Source: a bacterium (lineage in GTDB: Bacteria; Vulcanimicrobiota; Vulcanimicrobiia; Vulcanimicrobiales; SCRA01). Taken from it: 44,454 bases of DNA. The notes under the pieces are model-generated. The model saw only the letters and a program-made list of their open reading frames with translations, had not been told where the DNA came from and searched no databases. This document shows, one piece after another, positions 6,797 to 14,177 of the stretch (positions within the stretch are counted from its first letter, which is position 1; every line of letters starts with the position of its first letter). The stretch lies in assembly GCA_004297985.1 (NCBI GenBank), contig SCRA01000053.1:1-44454 (forward strand). The letters are read 5' to 3'. The position numbers and the translations under genes are program-made.

Positions 6797-6826
6797 CTAT
6801 AGCCCCAACGCGAGCGCCATACGGCG
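6797..6826 (-). pseudogene. C-terminal scrap of a second PemK-like toxin
   Basis: Reading the minus strand gives RRMALALGL then TAG, against RRIALALGL then stop at the end of the toxin at 3916-4269. The DNA on either side of these ten codons is not alignable to that toxin. Short, but position, frame and stop codon agree. Confidence 0.55.
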
Positions 6827-6848
6827 TCCTACACACGCGATCGTAGCC

Positions 6849-7239
6849 TCGCGAGAGGGTTCGAGCCCGTTCTGCGGGACGGGCTGGAGTAGTGCCGCCT
6901 CATTATCAACGTGGCGACATCGTTTGAGTCGACCTCGATCCGGCGGCGGGAGCGGAGATCAAGAAGCGTCGCCCTTGCGTGGTCGTTCAGCGAGATGCCG
7001 CCAACGAAACCTCGCCGACAACGATCATCGCCCCTCTCGGCGACGCGCACGGTACAACAGGGAATGTGCTCAACGTATTCGTCGCGGCCGGCATGGCCGG
7101 CACACGCAAAGATAGCGTCGTCATCTGCAATCAGATTCGAACCGTAGACGGCGCACGGATCGGCGACAAGATCGGCTCGCTTCCGGCGCGCGCCATGGCC
7201 GCTGTTGAAAAGGGCCTTCGCCTGATTCTGGATCTCCAA
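6849..7239 (+). pseudogene. Second MazEF-like locus: MazE tail plus MazF with an in-frame TGA
   Basis: First, 6849-6892 reads LARGFEPVLRDGLE then TAG, matching the last residues of the MazE-like antitoxin at 637-864; the rest of the antitoxin is gone. A GTG at 6892 then opens a MazF copy (PPHYQRGDIV, then stop, VDLDPAAGAEIKKRRPCVVV, QRDAANETSPTTIIAPLGDA) closely similar to the toxin at 864. Codon 12, which is Trp (TGG) in the intact copy, is TGA at 6925-6927. The copy also lacks its own stop: homology ends at 7239 and the frame runs on. An ATG at 6979 could only give a protein without the first beta strands. Non-functional is most likely. Confidence 0.85.
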
Positions 7240-7272
7240 GGCTGGCCCGCTAACTCTGCACCCCGAGCCGGC

Positions 7273-7356
7273 CTCTTGCCAAGCGCTGTCGAGACAGAGA
7301 TAGTCGCGGGCGTACCCCTTGACGCGAAAGCCGAGCCGCTTGAGCACGTTGCCGCT
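7273..7356 (-). pseudogene. C-terminal scrap of a RimJ-like GNAT acetyltransferase
   Basis: The minus strand reads SGNVLKRLGFRVKGYARDYL then CLDSAWQE, the typical last motif of ribosomal-protein-alanine acetyltransferases (S-x-x-V-L-x-x-L-G-F, then R-x-Y-L and a Trp). No start and no upstream domain exist: at about 7360 the sequence becomes the truncated CMD gene in another frame. Recognition rests on about 28 residues. Confidence 0.55.
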
Positions 7357-7364
7357 GCGGACGC

Positions 7365-7415
7365 GGCTCCCAGCACCTCTCTGCGAATACGCTCACCCTC
7401 GACGATGCGGTTCAT
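7365..7415 (-). pseudogene. CMD-family gene truncated after 17 codons (last gene of the catabolic operon)
   Basis: ATG 7415 overlaps the stop of the flavoprotein gene by four bases. The first 17 codons read MNRIVEGERIRREVLGA, nearly the same as the start of the CMD fragment at 547. After that the reading becomes unrelated DNA, the acetyltransferase scrap. The operon therefore once ended with, or continued through, a carboxymuconolactone decarboxylase-like gene that has been cut off by the neighbouring island. Confidence 0.75.
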
Positions 7416-9115
7416 CTCGCCTCCTCGTTGTCGTTGCTGGCGTGCATCGCGGCGAGGTACCCGAACGTCATCGCAAGCCCCAACTGCGAACCCGCCCCCG
7501 GATATTCGCCGCCCATGGCCGAGTGCATGTCGTTGCCGCAGGCGTAGAGGCCCTCGATAGGAGTCCCGGCGTCATCGAGTACCTGACTGTGCTCGTTCGT
7601 GCGCAGGCCCAGGCTTGTACCAAGGGGCGTCGGCACCACCGCCACCGCGTAGTACGGCGGCGCCTCGATCGGGCCCAGGCAGGGGTTGGGGCGATGCTCG
7701 GGATCACCGTTCCCGCGATCGTAGGCGTTGCCGCCCTTGTTGAACTCGGGATCGAAGCCGCTGCGCGCGAAGGCGTTGTGCTCCCGTACCGTGGCCGCCA
7801 ATCCGTCGGCGTCGACGCCGATCTTGCGTGCCAGTTCCTCAATCGTGGCGCCCGCGTGCAGGTACCCGCCGGCCAGGAAGCGCTTCAGCATGAACAACGG
7901 CGTTCGGGGCCAGATCATGCCTAGGCCGTACCGCGAGAGAAAGCGGCGGTCGCAGACCAGCATCGCGGGGATGCTGGGAACGCTGCGGTGCGAGCGGTAC
8001 ATCGCGCGCGTGAACTCGTGATACGAGACGGCTTCGTCGACGAAGCGGCGGCCGGCCGAGTTCACAGCCACCAGCCCAGGCTTGGCTCGATCCAGCACGA
8101 TGTGCGGGTAGACTGCCGTCGAGCCGTCGGCGCGCGTGGTAATCGAACTCGGGAACCAGAGCGCGTTGTCCTCGCCCGGCTGACCCAACGAGGCTCCGAT
8201 CTCCTGCGCCAGGAGCAGCGTTTCCCCGGCGCACCGCTCAAAGGCGGCGGTATACTCCGCTACCGGTTTTGGCAAGTAGCGCTCGCGCAGCTGCGCGCTC
8301 GCGGGGAAGCCTCCCCCGGCTAAGACGACGCCGCGCCTCGCGCGGACGGCGATGCTCGAGCCCCCGTGCTCGACGATCACTCCGCCCACGCGACCGTCGG
8401 TCCGTGCGAGCTTCGACGTCTCGCAATCGAACCAGATGGGGACGTCGCGCGTCAGCAAATTCTTGAAGAGCCTTGCCGCCAGCGCATTCCCCAACACCAG
8501 CCGCGTCCCGCGCTTGTATCGCACGCGGTCGGCCATATAGCGGGCAAAGAGACGCACCGCCAAGGCAAACCCATCCCACGATCCGATTCGCAGCAGGCGC
8601 GCCGCTTCACCCCGCGTCACCATCATGCCGCCGAAGAGTACTAGCTCCGGCAGCGGCCAGCCGACAAGGTCGAAGTCTGCGCCCAGGGTGCGTCCGTCGA
8701 ACGGTAACGGCTCCAGCGGACGCCCGCCTTCGGCCGCGCCCGGCAGCTCTTGGCGATAATCGGGGTGGTGGCGATAGATCGTGAAGTCGACATCGGTTCG
8801 CTCGCGCAGGTAGCGCAGCATCCGCGGCCCCGCGTCCACGAACGCCTCGCGCAACGCGCGCTCCGCGCGCCCGCCAACGAGCGCATCCAGGTACTCGAGC
8901 GCCCTCTCTCTATCCCCAGTGATGCCGATTCCCTGCTGCTGCGGATTGTCCGGAATCCACACGCTGCCGGAGGAGCGCGCCGTGGTCCCTCCCACGTACG
9001 CGCTCCGCTCGACGACGAGCGTGCGCAAACCCTCGATGGCCGACACGAGCGCCGCGGTCATGCCGCCTGCGCCCGCGCCCAGCACCACGAGGTCGTACTC
9101 CTCGTCCCATCTCAC
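7412..9115 (-). CDS. FAD-dependent oxidoreductase (FAD_binding_2; fumarate reductase / ketosteroid dehydrogenase-like)
   Basis: A 567-residue flavoprotein. The N-terminal dinucleotide fold is clear (YDLVVLGAGAGGMTAALVSA, then VVERSAYVGGTTARSSGSVW). The substrate domain lies in the middle, and the C-terminal FAD segment reads GLYACGNDMHSAMGGEYPGAGSQLG, the arrangement of 3-ketosteroid dehydrogenases and related flavoproteins. GTG 9115 is chosen: it overlaps the stop of the aldehyde dehydrogenase and puts the glycine motif near the N-terminus. A longer frame to 9334 would overlap the previous gene by over 200 bases. It probably introduces or reduces a C=C bond in the operon's substrate; the substrate is unknown. 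Confidence 0.88.
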   Translation of the reverse strand: MRWDEEYDLVVLGAGAGGMTAALVSAIEGLRTLVVERSAYVGGTTARSSGSVWIPDNPQQQGIGITGDRERALEYLDALVGGRAERALREAFVDAGPRMLRYLRERTDVDFTIYRHHPDYRQELPGAAEGGRPLEPLPFDGRTLGADFDLVGWPLPELVLFGGMMVTRGEAARLLRIGSWDGFALAVRLFARYMADRVRYKRGTRLVLGNALAARLFKNLLTRDVPIWFDCETSKLARTDGRVGGVIVEHGGSSIAVRARRGVVLAGGGFPASAQLRERYLPKPVAEYTAAFERCAGETLLLAQEIGASLGQPGEDNALWFPSSITTRADGSTAVYPHIVLDRAKPGLVAVNSAGRRFVDEAVSYHEFTRAMYRSHRSVPSIPAMLVCDRRFLSRYGLGMIWPRTPLFMLKRFLAGGYLHAGATIEELARKIGVDADGLAATVREHNAFARSGFDPEFNKGGNAYDRGNGDPEHRPNPCLGPIEAPPYYAVAVVPTPLGTSLGLRTNEHSQVLDDAGTPIEGLYACGNDMHSAMGGEYPGAGSQLGLAMTFGYLAAMHASNDNEEAR

Positions 9116-10554
9116 AACGGATGCACGCTCACCATCTTCAGATTGCTCATCTCGCGGATCGCGTAGCGGGGGCCTTCGCGCCCCCAGCCGCTGGCCTTCA
9201 CCCCGCCCGACGGCTCGTGGTCGGTGCGGGAGCGCGAGGGGGCGTTGATGTTGACGGTGCCGTACTCGAGCTCGCGCGCCGCGCGCATCGCCAGGGTCAA
9301 GGACTCCGTGAAGATCCCTGCTTTGAGGCCCCACGGGGTGGCATTTGCCGCCCGGAGCGCCTCACCGATCTCTTCGTACGGGATCACGGAAACCACCGGG
9401 CCGAAGACTTCGTCGCAGACCACCTTCATCGCCGGGCTCACGCCGCTCAGCACCGTCGGCCACACCAGCACCCCGTCGCGGCGTCCGCCGCAGTGGAGCC
9501 TCGCCCCTGCCGCCACAGCGTCATCGATCCACGCACAGATGCGATCGGCGGCGGGGAGCGTATTCAGCGGCCCAACGTTGGTCTCGGGATCGCGCGGATC
9601 GCCGACGCGCAGCGCGCGGGCTCTCTCCACCAGCGCGGCGGTGAACCGCTCCTCGATGGACGCGTGGACGTAGATCCGCTGCGTGGAGACGCAACTCTGA
9701 CCCGAGAGGCCGAAGGCCGCGCCCACCAGCAGCTCCGCCGCCCGCTCCCAGTTCGCGTCGCTATGAACGATCGTCGGCGCGTTGCCGCCCAGTTCCAGCA
9801 TCGTCCGCTTCAACCCGGCGTTGCGCACGATCTGCTCCGCCACGCGCCCGCTTCCGGTGAAGTTGATCAGCGCGACGTCGGGATGCGTGGTGAGAGCGTT
9901 GCCGACCTCCACCCCGCCGTGAACGATGTTGAAGACACCCGGGGGCACCCCCGCCTCCAAGGCGATCTCACCCAGTAGAGCGGCCACGCTCGAGCCCTGC
10001 GGATGCGGCTTGAGCACCAGCGCATCCCCCGCGGCGAGCGCCGGCCCCAGCTTGTGCGCCGCGAGGTTGAGCGGTGCGTTAAAGGGCGCAATGCCAGCCA
10101 CCACACCCATCGGCTCGTAAACCGCGAAGCCCGTCTTCCCGAGTCCGGCGAGGACCTGCTCCATCGGCACCACCTCGCCGCCGATGCGCTTGGCCTCCTC
10201 CGCCGACACCTCCATGGTCGAGACGGTACGCGCGACCTCTGCGCGCCCATCGCGGACCGTCTTGCCGGTATCGCGGCACATCACGTCCACGAACTGCGCC
10301 TCGCGCTCGCCCATCAGCCGCGCCGTCGCCGCCAGAATTTTCGCCCGCTCGTACGCGGGCGTGCGGCGCCAGCTCTCGAAGGCGCGGCGCGCGCCGGCAA
10401 CGGCCCGATCCACCTGGTCGAGCGTGCTCTCCACGACGTCGACCGCGGGGCGTCCGTCGTACGGAGAGTGCAGCCGCTGGGAGCCGCCGCCGTCCACCCA
10501 CGCGCCGTCGATGAGCGAGAGAATCCGGGGTAACGTGTCGACTTCGACCGTCAT
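9112..10554 (-). CDS. NAD(P)-dependent aldehyde dehydrogenase
   Basis: A 480-residue ALDH superfamily enzyme. Catalytic residues are all visible: Asn159 in APFNAP, Glu254 in TMLELGGNAP, Cys288 in GLSGQSC. The coenzyme-binding LKPHPQGSS and NFTGSGRVAE segments are normal. It oxidises an aldehyde to an acid in the cytoplasm. ATG 10554 is preferred; a TTG at 10560 overlapping the upstream stop is possible. Its position after a ThDP enzyme and before a flavoprotein suggests that it acts on the aldehyde released by decarboxylation of a 2-oxo acid. It differs from the P5C dehydrogenase at 24200. Confidence 0.92.
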   Translation of the reverse strand: MTVEVDTLPRILSLIDGAWVDGGGSQRLHSPYDGRPAVDVVESTLDQVDRAVAGARRAFESWRRTPAYERAKILAATARLMGEREAQFVDVMCRDTGKTVRDGRAEVARTVSTMEVSAEEAKRIGGEVVPMEQVLAGLGKTGFAVYEPMGVVAGIAPFNAPLNLAAHKLGPALAAGDALVLKPHPQGSSVAALLGEIALEAGVPPGVFNIVHGGVEVGNALTTHPDVALINFTGSGRVAEQIVRNAGLKRTMLELGGNAPTIVHSDANWERAAELLVGAAFGLSGQSCVSTQRIYVHASIEERFTAALVERARALRVGDPRDPETNVGPLNTLPAADRICAWIDDAVAAGARLHCGGRRDGVLVWPTVLSGVSPAMKVVCDEVFGPVVSVIPYEEIGEALRAANATPWGLKAGIFTESLTLAMRAARELEYGTVNINAPSRSRTDHEPSGGVKASGWGREGPRYAIREMSNLKMVSVHPL

Positions 10555-10556
10555 GC

Positions 10557-10856
10557 TCAAATCTCGATCTGGATCATCGCGCGCTCGCTGGGCTCAACGA
10601 TCCGGTTGGTCAGCGACTGGCGGATGTCATCGTGATAGGGATGCACCATGTAGTGCTTCCATGCGTCCCAATCGTCGAAATCCGCAACGAGGGCCACCGT
10701 AAAGCGGCGGTCCTCCGGGCCGACATTACGTCCGGCGGTGAAGCCGCGGATCACTGGGATCGCCGCGGGCATGCCGTGCCACCGCGCGATCAATTGATCC
10801 ACCTTCTCGTCCGGCACCCCGTCTCTGACCCTTCCGAAGAAGATGTGGCGAACCAT
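10557..10856 (-). CDS. Dabb-type (stress-responsive alpha/beta barrel) small protein
   Basis: A 99-residue protein: MVRHIFFGRVRDGVPDEKVD, GFTAGRNVGPEDRRFTVALV and DDWDAWKHYMVHPYHDDIRQ are typical Dabb signatures (the R-H-x-x-x-F opening and the H-P-x-H motif). The fold is a dimeric ferredoxin-like barrel. Relatives in catabolic operons act as small isomerases, cyclases or lyases, but the name alone does not prove catalysis. It ends next to the ALDH start. Confidence 0.85.
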   Translation of the reverse strand: MVRHIFFGRVRDGVPDEKVDQLIARWHGMPAAIPVIRGFTAGRNVGPEDRRFTVALVADFDDWDAWKHYMVHPYHDDIRQSLTNRIVEPSERAMIQIEI

Positions 10857-10872
10857 CGCGATACCGCCTTCT

Positions 10873-11277
10873 TCAACCCTGGGCTCTGGTATCGACGCGC
10901 GACATCTCTTGGGGCGGCGCGGAGACGACGACGAAGACGAGATCCTCGAGTCCCGTATTCTCGATACTGTGCAGCACCCTAGGGGGAATGTAGATCGCGG
11001 TGTGCGGCTCCACCACAACCCGCCGCTCTCCCAGCGTCATCAGCCCCTTGCCGCTCAGGATGTAGTAGACCTGCTCGGTCGTCTCGTGCGTGTGCTGCTC
11101 CACGTGCCCCTTGGGGGCATAGACGGAGATGCGGAAGTCGAAGTGCTTCGTGGCCGCATTCTCCGGGTTAACCAGCAACTTCGAGAGCGCGCCGTGGTGG
11201 CCGGGGGCCTCGATCCACGAGAGCTCCTCGAGTCTCACCACACGCGCCTCTGCGTTCGTCTGCGTCGTGCTCGTCAT
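10873..11277 (-). CDS. Single-domain cupin protein
   Basis: A 134-residue cupin. Motif 1 is seen as GHVEQHTHETTEQVYYILSG (His, His, Glu ligands) and motif 2 as PHTAIYIPPRVLHSIEN (the last His ligand). This metal site could support a dioxygenase, isomerase or sensor role. ATG 11277 shares a base with the stop of the ThDP enzyme upstream, so the two are translationally coupled. Confidence 0.88.
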   Translation of the reverse strand: MTSTTQTNAEARVVRLEELSWIEAPGHHGALSKLLVNPENAATKHFDFRISVYAPKGHVEQHTHETTEQVYYILSGKGLMTLGERRVVVEPHTAIYIPPRVLHSIENTGLEDLVFVVVSAPPQEMSRVDTRAQG

Positions 11278-13067
11278 CAGTCTTCTCCCCAACCAAAGTT
11301 CGGCATGGGATGTGGAATGGGCGGCAGGTCCCAGCTCCCGCTGGCGAGCGGCCGAATCTCACGATCGATCCGGACGTCGAGCACGGTTGGGCGGTTCGCG
11401 GCGATCGCCGCTTCGAGCTGCGGCGCCAAGTCCGCGGGCCGCTCCACCACCTCACCGGCCGCGCCCATGGAACGCGCCATCATCGCGTAGTCGGCGCTGA
11501 ACAGTCGTCCGCCCGTATCAGTGAAGCTCGTGGCCAGCTCGCGGTTCTGGCCGAAGTAGCCGAGCTGCTGATCGCGGATGGCGCAGTAGCCGAAGTTGTT
11601 CCAGACCAGCCAAACGACGGGGATCTGGTACTCCACCGCAGTCAGCACGGCACTGGCGTTCATCACGAACCCGCCGTCGCCGCAGACGGCCACTACGGGG
11701 CGGTCGGGGGCGGCGAGCTTCGCGCCCAGCGCCCCGCCGACGCCGAAGCCCATCGATGCGAATCCCCACGTTTGCAGCAGCGTGCGGCTTTTCCAGGCGT
11801 CGTACTCGGCGACCAGCCAGTTGTGGTGGACGCCCACATCGCTCAGCACGATGCCGTCGGCTGGAACCGCACGCCGCAGATCGGCGACTACGCGCTCGGG
11901 GCGCATCGGTACGGCATCGGAACTGCGCGGCGGTTCCGTTGCCGCCTCCCATTTCCGCCGCCAACCCGCGATACGGTTGAGCCACGCTTCACGGCGGCTT
12001 CCGTCCTCCGGCCGGCGAGCCAGAAGCTGCTCCAGCACGATGCGAGCATCTCCAATGATGGCGACGGCGGGTTGAAAGTTCCGGCCGATCTCGTTGGCAT
12101 CAATGTCGATATGGATCAGCTTGGCCGGCGGGATGCTGTAGGTGAAGCCGGGGAGCCACGCGCTGGTGGCGCGGTCGTCGAAGCGAGTCCCCAGCGCCAA
12201 GATGACGTCGGCATTGCGGCAGGCGGCGTTGGCCATGTAGGAGCCGTTGCGCCCGGTGGGGCCGAGACTGAGCGCGTGGCGCGCATCGAAGACGCCCTTG
12301 CCGAACGGAGTCGTGGCCACGGGAATGGCCATCGCCTCCGCAAATGCCACCAGCGCCGCCTCGGCGTTGCTCAGCTCCACGCCGTGCCCCGCCACGATCA
12401 CGGGGCGCTCCGCCGCGGCCAACAGGCGCATCGCCTCGACAATCGCGGCGGGATCGCCCGCGGGGCGCGCCCAGCGCGCCTCAGGCCAGTGGTCCTCGTG
12501 CTCGGCGGCGCCTTCGTCGACGGGCTCCACGAAGACGTTCAGCGGTACGTCGATGTGGACTGGCCCCGGACGTCCGTTGGTCATGAGCGCGAACGCCTGG
12601 CGCAGTGCAAGCGGAAGCATCTCCGCCCGCGTGGGCTGGAAGCTCCGCTTCACGTACGGGCGCACGACGTTCACGAAGTCCCCTTGGAAGTAGCGCCCGC
12701 TCTCCTGAAAGGGGCCGCGATTCCACTGGCCCGTGGGGACGTTGCCGGTGATGTTAAGCATCGCCGAGGAATCGGCGAACGCGGACGCGATGGCGACGAC
12801 GATGTTCGCCGATCCTGGGCCGCACGACGTAAACGTGGCAGCCGGCCGTTGAGCGATACGAAAATAGGCGTCGGCCATGAACGCCGCGACGGCCTCATGG
12901 TGGACCGAGATGGTGGTGATCTCGCCGTGGCGGTCGACGAGGCCGTCCAGCAGTCCCAAGATGCCGTGGCCACAGAGCCCAAACACGTACGGCACCTTCT
13001 GCCGAACGAGGAAGTCCGCGATGTAGGCGGCCCCTTTCGACGTCGGCCGCAGACGAGTTTCAGGCAT
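11277..13067 (-). CDS. Thiamine-diphosphate-dependent enzyme (acetolactate synthase / 2-oxo acid decarboxylase-like)
   Basis: A 596-residue three-domain ThDP enzyme. The N-terminal Pyr domain has the activating Glu58 (SVHHEAVAAFMADAYFR), the middle domain carries RPVIVAGHGVELSNAEAALV, and the C-terminal PP domain has the Mg-ThDP motif starting at VCGDGGF with Asn in NASAVLTAVEY. The family includes acetolactate synthase, benzoylformate decarboxylase, sulfoacetaldehyde acetyltransferase and oxalyl-CoA decarboxylase. No small acetolactate regulatory subunit is nearby and the context is catabolic, so decarboxylation or C-C cleavage of a 2-oxo acid is more likely than branched-chain amino acid synthesis. 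It follows TcuB by 12 bases. Confidence 0.9.
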   Translation of the reverse strand: MPETRLRPTSKGAAYIADFLVRQKVPYVFGLCGHGILGLLDGLVDRHGEITTISVHHEAVAAFMADAYFRIAQRPAATFTSCGPGSANIVVAIASAFADSSAMLNITGNVPTGQWNRGPFQESGRYFQGDFVNVVRPYVKRSFQPTRAEMLPLALRQAFALMTNGRPGPVHIDVPLNVFVEPVDEGAAEHEDHWPEARWARPAGDPAAIVEAMRLLAAAERPVIVAGHGVELSNAEAALVAFAEAMAIPVATTPFGKGVFDARHALSLGPTGRNGSYMANAACRNADVILALGTRFDDRATSAWLPGFTYSIPPAKLIHIDIDANEIGRNFQPAVAIIGDARIVLEQLLARRPEDGSRREAWLNRIAGWRRKWEAATEPPRSSDAVPMRPERVVADLRRAVPADGIVLSDVGVHHNWLVAEYDAWKSRTLLQTWGFASMGFGVGGALGAKLAAPDRPVVAVCGDGGFVMNASAVLTAVEYQIPVVWLVWNNFGYCAIRDQQLGYFGQNRELATSFTDTGGRLFSADYAMMARSMGAAGEVVERPADLAPQLEAAIAANRPTVLDVRIDREIRPLASGSWDLPPIPHPMPNFGWGED

Positions 13068-13079
13068 GGGCGAATCCTT

Positions 13080-14177
13080 TCAGGAGGTGCGCTCGACCTC
13101 GAGGCGGTGCTTGACGAGAGCGAGATAGCGATAGACCACGTGAACGAACTTGCCGTAGGGGGCGGTCACGAAGAGCACGCCAACCAGACCCAGGTGGATG
13201 CCCAGGAGCCACCCCATGACCTGCGTCCCCCGGAAGAGCAGCAGCGCCAGCCCGCTGATGGCCACCAAGTTCAGGAGCACCAAGAAGACGTAGTCCATGA
13301 CCGTCATCTCGGCCGCCGCCAGATCTTTGTCGCTGTTCACCTTCAGCACGGTGAGCCCGGAGCAGCCCACCACCAACATCACGCCGCCCACGATGCCGAA
13401 CATCACGGGAATGCTGAGGACGCGGAACGGCGGCATGATCCCCAGAAAATCCTGATAGATCGCCGCAAGCGTCGTGGCGATGAAGTCGGAGAGGAAGCCC
13501 CAGAAGACGAGCTGGTGAAACGTGCTGCGCAGCGACGATGCGGCGCGCTCGGGATAGTGGCAGCCGGCGCCCCCGCCCTTGGTATAGTGCAGCGTGACGG
13601 CTTCCCAAATCGCCCGTCCATGGGCGCGGACGTCCAGGAGATCACGCAGCGATTCGCCCGAATCTTTCCAGAACGCCAGTCCGCCGGCGATGGAGATCAC
13701 CAGCCCGTAGAGCGCCGCCGCCAGTCCCCCAGCCACCATCGCGACGTAGGGGACAACGCGGTAGAACGCGCCCGGGCCTTGATGAGCCGTGATGAGCACG
13801 CTCACGCCGATGGTGACGGCAACCGCGGCGAGGATGGCGGCAATGGCCGCTAGCGCGACGGTCGCCGTGCTCCATCCGCTGCTGCGGAGCATACGCGCGA
13901 AGGCGGCCGGCCTGCTGTAACGCTCGTAGGATTCGACCCGTGACTCCGCCAGCAGCTTGGGAATATTCACGCCGAATTCATGCGGCGGGGCATATTGACA
14001 CGCGTCGAGGCAGGCGCGGCAATCGTGGCAGACGTTGGAAATATACGCGAGGTCGCCTTGGCTAAACGTGTCGCGCAACTCGGCGGCCGGAAAGACCGCG
14101 CAGATGCTTTCGCAATAGCGGCAGGAGTTACAGACGTCGAACTGCCGTTGCGCTTCGCCTAACTTAGACTCGGACAT
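13080..14177 (-). CDS. tcuB: TcuB-like iron-sulfur / membrane electron-transfer protein
   Basis: A 365-residue protein with two CxxCxxC...C clusters near the N-terminus (CNSCRYCESICAVFP and CHDCRACLDACQYAPPHEFG), then about six hydrophobic segments with conserved His residues, ending FVHVVYRYLALVKHRLE. This is the TcuB/CitB layout: 4Fe-4S clusters facing the cytoplasm and heme-like membrane helices. In Salmonella, TcuB re-oxidises the FADH2 of TcuA and sends electrons to the respiratory chain. ATG 14177 overlaps the TcuA-like reading frame by 14 bases, as expected for partners. Confidence 0.9.
   Translation of the reverse strand: MSESKLGEAQRQFDVCNSCRYCESICAVFPAAELRDTFSQGDLAYISNVCHDCRACLDACQYAPPHEFGVNIPKLLAESRVESYERYSRPAAFARMLRSSGWSTATVALAAIAAILAAVAVTIGVSVLITAHQGPGAFYRVVPYVAMVAGGLAAALYGLVISIAGGLAFWKDSGESLRDLLDVRAHGRAIWEAVTLHYTKGGGAGCHYPERAASSLRSTFHQLVFWGFLSDFIATTLAAIYQDFLGIMPPFRVLSIPVMFGIVGGVMLVVGCSGLTVLKVNSDKDLAAAEMTVMDYVFLVLLNLVAISGLALLLFRGTQVMGWLLGIHLGLVGVLFVTAPYGKFVHVVYRYLALVKHRLEVERTS

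Noticed and set aside
6892-7560. TGA recoded as tryptophan in this genome
   Set aside because: TGA serves as the natural, overlapping stop of many genes here (for example at 862-864, 5864-5866 and 42944-42946), so general recoding is excluded; a nonsense mutation in a pseudogene explains the single case.
11277-13067. Biosynthetic acetolactate synthase (ilvB)
   Set aside because: No ilvN/ilvH small subunit or other ilv gene is near; the gene is inside a transporter-plus-oxidation operon, so a catabolic ThDP enzyme is more likely.
11310-13853. Plus-strand open frame of 847 codons opposite the ThDP enzyme and TcuB genes
   Set aside because: Shadow of well-supported minus-strand genes in GC-rich DNA; its translation is Arg/His/Gly-rich with no family motif.
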